In this document: one piece after another, positions 45,375-53,342 of the stretch
How the letters are laid out: every line of letters starts with the position of its first letter
How positions within the stretch are numbered: position 1 is the first letter of the stretch
Assembly: GCA_937974555.1 (NCBI GenBank)
Contig: CALJKR010000074.1
Span: 1 to 64,000, forward strand
DNA: 64,000 nucleotides
DNA from: an uncultured Flavobacteriales bacterium
Lineage (GTDB): Bacteria; Bacteroidota; Bacteroidia; Flavobacteriales_D; Sanyastnellaceae
Reading direction: 5' to 3'
Translations under genes and position numbers: made by a program
Notes under the pieces: model-generated
Databases searched by the model: none
The model's input: the letters and a program-made list of their open reading frames with translations, nothing else
Told to the model about the DNA's origin: nothing

Positions 45375-45405
45375 AAAAAAAGAGACCCGAAGGTCTCTTT
45401 CTTTT
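45375..45405 (-). terminator. Terminator after the T9SS redoxin gene
   Basis: On the minus strand AGAGACC-TTCG-GGTCTCT is followed by eight T. The loop is a stable UUCG tetraloop. It ends the transcript of the 45422-47077 gene before the next minus-strand gene. Confidence 0.88.
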
Positions 45406-45421
45406 TCATTGAAATGAAATA

Positions 45422-47077
45422 TTATTTGCTAACTGTCAAACGCAAAGTAGAAACTTTACCGTTTACATTCAAGTTAACCAAGTACAAACCATTGGGCATA
45501 TTGCTCAAGTTAACCACTTCATTGTAGTTACCTGCAGCCAATGTACCGAAATCATTGGTGTATACGTTTTCACCCAACATGTTGATGATGTTCATTTGAA
45601 CGTCACCAGCAGTAGCCAAAGCAAAGTTTACATTGGTGTTGTTGTTTGCTGGGTTAGGATAAGCAGCCAAATTAGCATTTACAACTTCAACGTTCTCAAC
45701 TCCTACGAAGTTGTCTGTAACATTGATGTCATCGATGAATACGTTGTTTCCGTAGTGGTTTTCAGATACAAAACGAACGAACAAAGAAGAAGCGTTAGCA
45801 TAGTTAGCCAAGCTTACACCTTCTGATCTCCAATCTGAATCAACAGTTGGCTGCCATGCACCTGAAGCATAATCAGCACCAGTAGCCAAAGCAGTATTTT
45901 CTTTAGACCAAACTTGTGTCCAAGGACCATCACAGTTTGTAGAAACTTCAACGCTCAATTTGTCATAGTATGTAGCGTTATAACGACGGTTGGCCACTTT
46001 AAAGTTCAAACCAGGAGTAGTTGCAGCAGACAAGTTGTATGGAGCAGTAACCAAGTAGTCCAACTGACCTACAACATCGTAACCATAAGTAAAGATGTAA
46101 GCAACATTTCCTTGAGAAGCAGTTGCGCTACCCAAGATATCCCAACCAATAGATCCATCTGGGTTTTCATTTCTCCAGTTTGCATATGGGAAACCAGCTG
46201 CAGTGAAATCTGTAGTGTAAGGGATTGCAGTTGTATTGCTTGGATCGATAACGTTCAAGTTAGCATCGATAGTTCCAGGTGTTGGATCTGCAGATGAGAT
46301 AGCCACTGTAGCCGTTGTAGTTGAAGTAGAAACTCCAGTACCCAAGTTAACAGTAGTAGATTGCAATGAACCCAAGTTACCAGTCCAGTCATAAGTCAAA
46401 GGAGCATCCAAACCTGCAACTACAAAAGAGCAAGAAGTCAATGGATCAACACCGTTGTTGGTCAAAGTAACACTCATGTTGAAGTTACCGTTGCATGAGT
46501 TGGTTTGTCCAGTGTATGCAACAACAGCAGGATCAAGAGATACTGATGGACATGCACCCATGTAGCTGTTCAACAAATCCAAAGTACCGATAACACCGGC
46601 AACATCAGCTTTGAAAATAACATGGCTTGGGCAGATAATGTACATTTCTGGGAAGTAGTCAATAGACATACCTGTTGCTTCGAAATCAGCAGTAGCAACC
46701 AAGTCGATGATGGGGTGAGTGGCTCCAGCAACCCAGTTACCTTGGGTGTTAGTACCTGTTCCGTTCAAATCAGCGCTTGTAGTAGTGGGGTCTCCTTCGA
46801 TAAAAAATACCATTGCATCATTGGCTCCAGCAGGACCGTGTTGTACATAGAAATCTTCTAGTGCGTTTGTTCCGTGGTAGTTCCAACATGGACCACACCA
46901 AGTAGCAGAAACGTCAATTACCACCATTTTACCAGCATCCAAGTACTCGAATAAGGTGTGTGTAGTACCGTTGATGTCGGTCAAACTGAAGTCGTTCACC
47001 ACCGTTCCAACGGGTGTTTGCGCGTTCGCGGAAATGACTCCTAGAGCAAGCGCAAGATTTAATAAAACTTTTTTCAT
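45422..47077 (-). CDS. Secreted redoxin-domain protein with T9SS sorting domain
   Basis: The 551-residue protein has a signal peptide (MKKVLLNLALALGVISANAQ) and a thioredoxin-like domain with CGPC in SATWCGPCWNYHG (Cys 61 and 64). A CARDB-like beta region follows near 195-290 and a jelly-roll-like domain near 300-465. A type A T9SS sorting domain (NLAAYPNPANNNTNVNFALA to the final RLTVSK) ends it. Codons such as AAC, GGT and CGT appear frequently, which may indicate high expression; this is by eye. The substrate of the surface redox domain is unknown. Confidence 0.88.
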   Translation of the reverse strand: MKKVLLNLALALGVISANAQTPVGTVVNDFSLTDINGTTHTLFEYLDAGKMVVIDVSATWCGPCWNYHGTNALEDFYVQHGPAGANDAMVFFIEGDPTTTSADLNGTGTNTQGNWVAGATHPIIDLVATADFEATGMSIDYFPEMYIICPSHVIFKADVAGVIGTLDLLNSYMGACPSVSLDPAVVAYTGQTNSCNGNFNMSVTLTNNGVDPLTSCSFVVAGLDAPLTYDWTGNLGSLQSTTVNLGTGVSTSTTTATVAISSADPTPGTIDANLNVIDPSNTTAIPYTTDFTAAGFPYANWRNENPDGSIGWDILGSATASQGNVAYIFTYGYDVVGQLDYLVTAPYNLSAATTPGLNFKVANRRYNATYYDKLSVEVSTNCDGPWTQVWSKENTALATGADYASGAWQPTVDSDWRSEGVSLANYANASSLFVRFVSENHYGNNVFIDDINVTDNFVGVENVEVVNANLAAYPNPANNNTNVNFALATAGDVQMNIINMLGENVYTNDFGTLAAGNYNEVVNLSNMPNGLYLVNLNVNGKVSTLRLTVSK

Positions 47078-47203
47078 TGATTATGGTTTAATTAATTAAT
47101 TGTGCCGAAGATAAGCTTTTCAAATTTGAATAAAAAAAAAATTAGCTAAAACTTTGCGTGTTTTCAAGGTGTATTTTGGACACTTATTGTAATCAAGCCT
47201 GCT

Positions 47204-47211
47204 TATCTTTG
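47204..47211 (+). promoter_or_regulatory. Possible -7 box of the downstream T9SS gene
   Basis: TATCTTTG matches TAnnTTTG, 15 bases before the ATG at 47227. The nearest TTG gives only a 14-base spacer, so the -33 element is not clear. Confidence 0.35.
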
Positions 47212-47226
47212 GCTAAATCTATTTTT

Positions 47227-47943
47227 ATGAAAAAAGTATTTATTCTTTTCTTTTTGGCTTGTGGTGTTCAATTTATCACTCAAGCGCAATCGTTATCATT
47301 GTCAGATGCAACAGGTCTTGTTCAAGCTTCGTTGGATACTTTGGGAGCAGCGGGTGAGTTACAAGTAGAGTGGGGAGTGGTGAATACCACGGCTTCTGCT
47401 GTTTCCGTGAAGGCGAGAAGAAATGTGACCCAAGAGGTAGCTGGATCAACGAATTATTTTTGTTGGGGAGTTTGTTATGACGAAACGGTAACCATTTCAT
47501 CTGTTTCACAAACCATTCAAGCTGCAGATACCAATTATACTTTTTATGCTCATTATTTGCCACATGGAAATGCTGGTTTGACCATTATAGATTATGTGTT
47601 TTACTTGTCCAGTAATAGTTCAGATTTGGTTTCTCAAACGGTAAGATTTTGTGTAGATGCGGACTGTACCCTGGGTGTATCCAATCAAGCCATGGCTCCA
47701 AGTTTGCAAATGAAGGCCGCTAACCCACTGTCAGGTATTGGTTCGATTCAGTACCAATTGAATGATGCCAAAGGAAAAATGGAGATTTATAATTTGATGG
47801 GCCAAAGTGTTGGTCAATACAACTTGACCTCAAGTCAAGGTTTCATTCTCATTGACTCCAATGACTTTGCTTCAGGACAATACGTGGTTTCGATAACCAA
47901 TAACAACGGCCAACGCGGCTCATTGCCATTGATCATCCAATAA
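47227..47943 (+). CDS. Secreted T9SS-tail protein of unknown function
   Basis: The 238-residue protein starts at the ATG at 47227 with a signal peptide (MKKVFILFFLACGVQFITQA). A longer frame from 47158 is rejected because it hides the signal. The central part is a beta-rich domain with phrases VEWGVVNTTASAVSVKARRN and FCWGVCYDETVTIS. The end (SIQYQLNDAKGKMEIYNLMG to the final SLPLIIQ) is a type A T9SS sorting domain. The substrate or partner is unknown. It ends two bases before the convergent purH. Confidence 0.75.
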   Translation: MKKVFILFFLACGVQFITQAQSLSLSDATGLVQASLDTLGAAGELQVEWGVVNTTASAVSVKARRNVTQEVAGSTNYFCWGVCYDETVTISSVSQTIQAADTNYTFYAHYLPHGNAGLTIIDYVFYLSSNSSDLVSQTVRFCVDADCTLGVSNQAMAPSLQMKAANPLSGIGSIQYQLNDAKGKMEIYNLMGQSVGQYNLTSSQGFILIDSNDFASGQYVVSITNNNGQRGSLPLIIQ

Positions 47944-47945
47944 AA

Positions 47946-49466
47946 TTAGTGTTTAAAGTGTCTGATTCCTGTTGTAACCATGGCCATTCCGGCTTGGTTA
48001 CAATAGGCGATAGACAAATCGTCCTTGATTGATCCACCGGGCTGAATGACGCTTCTTACTCCTGCGTTGAAAGCAATTTCTACACAGTCAGGAAAAGGGA
48101 AGAACGCATCACTCGCCATCACCGAATCTTCCAAATCCATATTAAACGCTTGGGCTTTTTCGATGGCTTGTTTCAAAGCATCTACTCTGGAGGTTTGACC
48201 GGTTCCACTTGCAATCAGTTGCATATTCTTGGCCAAAACAATGGTGTTGCTTTTGGTGTGCTTCGCGATTTTATTGGCAAAAACCAAATCATTCAAGCGC
48301 TCTGGACTGACCGCTTTTTCAGTGACCTGTTTCATTTGGTCTTTTCCTTCCATCGTGGTGTCCGCATCTTGAACCAAAACGCCGTTCAATGCGGATCGCA
48401 CTTGTACTCCTTTGGATCTATTTTGTTTTTGAACCAACAATATGCGGTTGGCTTTGCCTTTCAATAAAGCCACTGCCTCTTCAGAATAACCGGGAGCGAT
48501 GACGACTTCACAGAACAAAGAATGAATTTTTTCTGCAGTACCGAGATCAATATTTCTATTGGCAATCAATACACCACCAAATGCAGATACAGGGTCGCAT
48601 GCCAGAGCCGTTTCATAGGCCTCTTGAATGGTTGAGCGCGTTGCTATGCCGCAAGCATTGTTGTGTTTTAAGATAGCAAATGTGGGATCGTCGTGAAGAA
48701 ATTCATCCATCAAGGCAACGGCTGCATCGACATCCAAAAGATTGTTGTAGCTCAGTTCTTTTCCATTGAGTTGATCAAAGAATCCCTTCAAATCACCAAA
48801 GAACCATCCTTTTTGATGCGGATTCTCGCCATACCTCAAAGGTGTAGATTCAGTTTCAGAAACTTTTAGTGCAGACAATTGTCCTTGATCAAAGTAGCCA
48901 AAGATTTTGCTGTCATAGTGAGAAGAAACCTGGAAGGCTTGCCCCGCAAGCTTTTGACGCAAAGTTAAATCTGTTTTCCCGTCGTTATTTTGAAGAATAT
49001 CCAACAAAACACCGTATTGATCAACACTTGGGATGATGACCACATCATTGAAATTTTTGGCACCTGCACGGATCAATGAGATTCCACCGATATCAATTTT
49101 TTCAATGATGTCTTCATGTGAGGCACCTGAAGCCAATGTTTTTTCAAAGGGATATAAATCTACAATCACACAATCCAAATGTGGAATGGCGTGCTCCGCG
49201 ATGTGGTTTTTGTCACCCTCGTGGTCACGTCTATTTAAAATTCCACCAAAGATTTTGGGGTGAAGTGTCTTGACGCGACCGCCTAAAATTTCAGGAAAAG
49301 ACGTAATGTCCTCCACTGCAGTGACCGGAATACCAAGGTCTTCAATGAATTTTTGTGTTCCTCCTGTACTGAACATTTGAATGTTCAGACGGTGCATTTC
49401 GCGAATGATGGGTTCAAGACCTGTTTTATCAAAAACAGAGATGAGGGCGGTTTGAATTTGCTTCAT
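47946..49466 (-). CDS. purH: Bifunctional AICAR transformylase / IMP cyclohydrolase
   Basis: PurH performs the last two steps of IMP synthesis. From the ATG at 49466 (MKQIQTALISVFDKTGLEPI) the protein has 506 residues. A frame from 49517 would add 17 hydrophobic residues not in the family. The N-terminal MGS-like cyclohydrolase has STGGTQKFIEDLGIPVTAVE, and the C-terminal transformylase has LRYGENPHQKGWFFG and ILKHNNACGIA. It appears to be a single minus-strand gene between yebC and the T9SS gene. Confidence 0.96.
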   Translation of the reverse strand: MKQIQTALISVFDKTGLEPIIREMHRLNIQMFSTGGTQKFIEDLGIPVTAVEDITSFPEILGGRVKTLHPKIFGGILNRRDHEGDKNHIAEHAIPHLDCVIVDLYPFEKTLASGASHEDIIEKIDIGGISLIRAGAKNFNDVVIIPSVDQYGVLLDILQNNDGKTDLTLRQKLAGQAFQVSSHYDSKIFGYFDQGQLSALKVSETESTPLRYGENPHQKGWFFGDLKGFFDQLNGKELSYNNLLDVDAAVALMDEFLHDDPTFAILKHNNACGIATRSTIQEAYETALACDPVSAFGGVLIANRNIDLGTAEKIHSLFCEVVIAPGYSEEAVALLKGKANRILLVQKQNRSKGVQVRSALNGVLVQDADTTMEGKDQMKQVTEKAVSPERLNDLVFANKIAKHTKSNTIVLAKNMQLIASGTGQTSRVDALKQAIEKAQAFNMDLEDSVMASDAFFPFPDCVEIAFNAGVRSVIQPGGSIKDDLSIAYCNQAGMAMVTTGIRHFKH

Positions 49467-49495
49467 GATGTGAATAGAAGCCCACAAAAATAAGC

Positions 49496-49535
49496 ATAAA
49501 AAAAGGTTGAACTTCAATTAAAAGTTCAACCTTCT
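49496..49535 (-). terminator. Terminator after yebC
   Basis: AAGGTTGAACTT (49503-49514) pairs with AAGTTCAACCTT (49522-49533). On the minus strand it is followed by a T-run into the purH promoter region. Confidence 0.85.
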
Positions 49536-49554
49536 ATTATTCTGTGTTTGGATT

Positions 49555-50265
49555 TTATCTTAAGTTGTGGTAAACGGCAATGACGTCTTCATCTTCTTCA
49601 AACTTCTCTACCAATTCCAAAATTTGATCGGTTTGCTCTTCTGAAAGCTCTGCGTAGCTATTGGGAATACGCTCTAATCCGGCCTTTTTCGGTGTCAGAT
49701 TCAAATCTTCAAGCGCCTTTTGCATTTTCCCAAAATCAGTATAGTCGGTGTAAAGCGTCACTTCTTCCTCATCACGTTCCATGTTTTCTAAACCATGGTC
49801 GATGAGTTCAAGTTCCAAATCTTCCCAGCTGCTGTGTGCAGCGGGATCCAAGCGAAATACACCCTTTCTATCAAAAACAAAGCTCAAAGAACCAGAGGTA
49901 CCCAATTGTCCATCGCCACGATTGAAATACATGCGGATATTGGCTACGGTTCGGGTAGGGTTGTCTGTTGCGGTTTCAATGAAAATAGGAACACCAAAAG
50001 GACCGTAACCCTCATAAGCCACTTCTTCATAGTTGCTGGCGTCCTTACTAACTGCTCTTTTGATGGCCGCTTCAACACGGTCTTTGGGCATATTCACACC
50101 CTTGGCGTTGATAACACATTGTCTAAGTCTGGGGTTGTATGCAGGATCGGGACCACCGGCTTTAACAGCCATCGCAATTTCTTTTCCAATTCGGGTAAAA
50201 GCCTTCGCCATTTTATCATAGCGGGCAAACATCTTGTGTTTTCTTTTCTCAAATATACGTCCCAT
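49555..50265 (-). CDS. yebC: YebC/PmpR family DNA-binding regulatory or translation-linked protein
   Basis: The 236-residue protein belongs to the YebC/TACO1 family, which has been linked both to transcription regulation and to translation of proline stretches. Family phrases are GKEIAMAVKAGGPDPAYNPR, AKGVNMPKDRVEAAIKRAV and GYGPFGVPIFIETATDNPTR. The N-terminus (MGRIFEKRKHKMFARYDKMA) lacks the usual AGHSKW but has the same basic character. It is divergent from tdk with 65 bases between starts. Confidence 0.93.
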   Translation of the reverse strand: MGRIFEKRKHKMFARYDKMAKAFTRIGKEIAMAVKAGGPDPAYNPRLRQCVINAKGVNMPKDRVEAAIKRAVSKDASNYEEVAYEGYGPFGVPIFIETATDNPTRTVANIRMYFNRGDGQLGTSGSLSFVFDRKGVFRLDPAAHSSWEDLELELIDHGLENMERDEEEVTLYTDYTDFGKMQKALEDLNLTPKKAGLERIPNSYAELSEEQTDQILELVEKFEEDEDVIAVYHNLR

Positions 50266-50316
50266 GACTCTTGAATTTCAGGCCACAAACGTACGACATC
50301 CCGCGCAATTTTGTGC

Positions 50317-50324
50317 TACCTTTG
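50317..50324 (+). promoter_or_regulatory. Possible -7 box of tdk
   Basis: TACCTTTG matches TAnnTTTG and ends six bases before the tdk ATG at 50331, leaving almost no leader. No TTG lies at the 19-base spacing. Confidence 0.4.
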
Positions 50325-50330
50325 AAAACG

Positions 50331-50915
50331 ATGTTTTTAGAGAATTCAATAGGTGCCAATGGTCATAGGGGCTGTATCGAAGTCATCTGTGGATCGATGT
50401 TTTCCGGTAAAACGGAAGAGTTGATTCGTCGATTGCGAAGGGCGGAATTGGCCAAGCTCAATGTGGAAATTTTCAAACCGGCTTTGGACGTACGTTACAG
50501 TGAAAATGAAGTGGTGAGTCACATCGGCACCACCATTCGCTCCACTCCCGTTCCTCATTCTTCACAAATTCCTTTGCTAATTAGTGAGGTGGATGTGGTG
50601 GGAATTGATGAGGCACAGTTTTTTGATGATGGAATAATTGAAGTGTGTAATGGTCTTGCCAATCAGGGAATCCGCGTGATCGTAGCCGGGTTGGATATGG
50701 ATTATTTGGGAAGGCCTTTTGGACCAATGCCACACCTTTTGGCCATCGCGGAATATGTAACCAAGGTTCATGCAATATGCGTAGACACTGGGAATTTGGC
50801 CAATCACTCTTACCGTATTTCAGATAGTGAAAGTGTGGTTGAGTTGGGAGAGAAGGACAAATACATTCCATTATCCAGAGGTGCTTTTCAAGCAAGAATG
50901 AACGAAAAGAAGTAA
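50331..50915 (+). CDS. tdk: Thymidine kinase with a degenerate zinc site
   Basis: Tdk phosphorylates thymidine in nucleoside salvage. From the ATG at 50331 the protein has 194 residues. The P-loop is GSMFSGKTEEL (residues 21-31), and the carboxylate motif is IDEAQFFDD (92-100). The lasso region near 150-186 normally has four zinc cysteines (CxxC ... CxxC). Here only Cys 150 of AICVDTGN remains and the later pair is replaced by LSRGAF. The active-site parts look intact. The upstream frame to 50271 overlaps the promoter and yebC side and is rejected. Confidence 0.9.
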   Translation: MFLENSIGANGHRGCIEVICGSMFSGKTEELIRRLRRAELAKLNVEIFKPALDVRYSENEVVSHIGTTIRSTPVPHSSQIPLLISEVDVVGIDEAQFFDDGIIEVCNGLANQGIRVIVAGLDMDYLGRPFGPMPHLLAIAEYVTKVHAICVDTGNLANHSYRISDSESVVELGEKDKYIPLSRGAFQARMNEKK

Positions 50916-50921
50916 TTCCAA

Positions 50922-53342
50922 ATGAGCAACGGCTATACTCCCAGTGAAATCGCAACCATTGTTCAAGGACAATGCTTGGGCCTTGGAACGGGGAGGGTAG
51001 AAGATTTTGAAATCGATTCAAGAAGAATATTTTGGGGAGCAAGAACCTTGTTTGTTGCAGTGGTTACGGAACGAAACGATGGGCATCACTTTGTCGTCGA
51101 TGCTCAGAAGAGAGGCGTACAATGCGCCATCGTGCAACGTCAACTCCCCATTCCAGATTTGACTCAAATTGTGGTCAAGGATAGTGTTGAGGCCATTCAA
51201 AAATTGGCGGAGCATCATCGAAAACAATTCGATATACCCGTTTTAGCCATAACCGGCAGCAATGGAAAAACCATCGTCAAAGAGTGGCTGAATCAATTGT
51301 GCGCGGGGCAGTTCCGCATTTGTCGCAGTCCCAGAAGTTTCAATTCACAGTTGGGTGTCCCCTTGTCCATTTTACAAATCAATGAAAGCCACACTTTGGC
51401 CATCATTGAAGCGGGTATATCTGAACCAGGCGAAATGAATCGCTTGGAAAAAATCATTGCGCCCACTTGTGGTATTTTCACTCATTTGGGTGAAACCCAC
51501 TTGCATCACTTCACCAGTCAAGATCAACTCTTCCAAGAGAAGGAAAAATTATTTGGGCAATCGCAGTGGGTGATAGCACAAGATCGAATTTGTAAAAAAT
51601 CCAACGCAAAAAATTATCATTCTTGGGGACATACACCAGAAAATGATTGGCAGATAGAAGTGGTCAATGGCCCTTCGGGTACCGCCACATTGCTGGTTAA
51701 CGCGATGTCTTTTGTTTTGCCGTTTGACATTCCTTTTTTAATAGACAACGCGTGCAATGCCATTTGTGCTGCACTCAAATTGGGAGTGGCCTATGCAGAC
51801 ATTCAGCATCGCGTGCAAAAATGGAGTACGCTTGAAATGCGCATGGAGCAGTTGGAGGGAGTGCAACACACGACCTTGTACAATGATGCCTATTCATTTG
51901 ACATACCCTCTTTGCGTTTGTCCATCGACGAGATACAACGCAAAGCAGGTGAAAAAGCGCAGGTATTGATTTTGTCTGAGTTGCCTGAAGGTTCGGATAC
52001 AACTTTGGACTACGATCGTGTGATAGCGATACTCAACCAGGGTCAATGGGAGATGATTTTTCTCGTTGGCCATGCTTGGGAATCCCATCAAGAAAAATTA
52101 AGATTTGATTTTAAAATTTATTCTTCGACTATCGCCTTACTCCAGGAATTGCAGCAATATGCTTGGCACAATCAAGCGATTTTGGTGAAAGGAGCCCGTT
52201 CATTTGGATTTGAACAGGTCATCCAAAAACTGCAGGCGCGGAATCACATCACCTGTTTGGAAGTGGGCTTAAATGCCATCCAGAACAACCTGAATTATTT
52301 CAGACAAAAACTTAATCCTGGGGTGAAAACCATGGTTATGGTCAAGGCCTTTGGTTATGGTTCTGGCTCTGTAGAAGTGGCGGAATGGTTGGCCATCAAC
52401 AAAGTGGATTATTTGGGAGTGGCCTATGTGGACGAAGGAATTGCATTGAGAGAAGGAGGAATTTCCCTGCCCATCATGGTCATGAATCCCGAGGAGTTTA
52501 GTGTGGGTGCGCTTTGTCAATTTAACCTTGAACCCGAGTTATACTCTCTTCATGTTTTAGAGCATTTGCTACACCAAAAGGACCTTTGGGAAATCACCTC
52601 GACGATGCGTATTCACCTGAAAGTGGATACAGGCATGAGAAGACTGGGGTTTGATGAACCATCGCTTTTGAAGGCGCTGGCGATGTTGCAGATTCGAAAG
52701 GATATAGAGTTAGTAAGTGTAATGTCTCACTTGGCCAGTGCTGAGAATCACGCTTGGGATGGATACACCCAGAAACAATTGGAGGCCTTTGAGCAGATGG
52801 TGCATTGGGTTAAGGCCAAGTATCCCCGTGCTATCGCCCACATGAGCAATACCAGTGGTATCGTTCGTTGGCCTCAAGCACAATATGATATGGTGAGATT
52901 GGGCATAGGATTGTATGGTTATTCACCTGTGCCAGAGGAGCAAGTTTATTTACAAAATGTACACGTGTGGAAAACCCATATTTCTCAAATTCGCGAAATA
53001 GAAGCGAAGGAGTATGTGGGTTATGGCTGTACGTTTGAGGCCAAGAGAAAGACCCGAGTAGCAACGATCCCCGTGGGATATGCAGACGGATTAAAACGTG
53101 TGCTAAGCAATGGAATCGGAAGTGTTGAGATATCGGGTAGCCTTGCCCCCATCATTGGTCGCGTATGTATGGACATGACCATGGTGGACGTTACAGACAT
53201 CCATTGTAAAGAAGGAGATGAAGTGATATTGCTTGGTGGTAAAATCACTTTAAAAGAGATGGCTGAACAATGTTCAACCATCCCTTATGAGATATTGACT
53301 TCAATATCCAATCGAGTAAAAAGAAAATATATCAAGGAATGA
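50922..53342 (+). CDS. Fused MurF ligase / alanine racemase
   Basis: The 806-residue protein combines two steps of peptidoglycan precursor synthesis and is the usual form in Bacteroidota. The N-terminal half is UDP-MurNAc-tripeptide:D-Ala-D-Ala ligase (MurF), with the P-loop ITGSNGKTIVKEW near 109 and NSQLGVPLSI near 140. The C-terminal half is PLP alanine racemase, with the catalytic Lys in MVKAFGYGSGS near 473 and the catalytic Tyr in YVGYGCTFEAK near 700. It also has the phrase GRVCMDMTMVDVT. Racemase and ligase are thus made in equal amounts. The stop overlaps the next gene by four bases. Confidence 0.96.
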   Translation: MSNGYTPSEIATIVQGQCLGLGTGRVEDFEIDSRRIFWGARTLFVAVVTERNDGHHFVVDAQKRGVQCAIVQRQLPIPDLTQIVVKDSVEAIQKLAEHHRKQFDIPVLAITGSNGKTIVKEWLNQLCAGQFRICRSPRSFNSQLGVPLSILQINESHTLAIIEAGISEPGEMNRLEKIIAPTCGIFTHLGETHLHHFTSQDQLFQEKEKLFGQSQWVIAQDRICKKSNAKNYHSWGHTPENDWQIEVVNGPSGTATLLVNAMSFVLPFDIPFLIDNACNAICAALKLGVAYADIQHRVQKWSTLEMRMEQLEGVQHTTLYNDAYSFDIPSLRLSIDEIQRKAGEKAQVLILSELPEGSDTTLDYDRVIAILNQGQWEMIFLVGHAWESHQEKLRFDFKIYSSTIALLQELQQYAWHNQAILVKGARSFGFEQVIQKLQARNHITCLEVGLNAIQNNLNYFRQKLNPGVKTMVMVKAFGYGSGSVEVAEWLAINKVDYLGVAYVDEGIALREGGISLPIMVMNPEEFSVGALCQFNLEPELYSLHVLEHLLHQKDLWEITSTMRIHLKVDTGMRRLGFDEPSLLKALAMLQIRKDIELVSVMSHLASAENHAWDGYTQKQLEAFEQMVHWVKAKYPRAIAHMSNTSGIVRWPQAQYDMVRLGIGLYGYSPVPEEQVYLQNVHVWKTHISQIREIEAKEYVGYGCTFEAKRKTRVATIPVGYADGLKRVLSNGIGSVEISGSLAPIIGRVCMDMTMVDVTDIHCKEGDEVILLGGKITLKEMAEQCSTIPYEILTSISNRVKRKYIKE

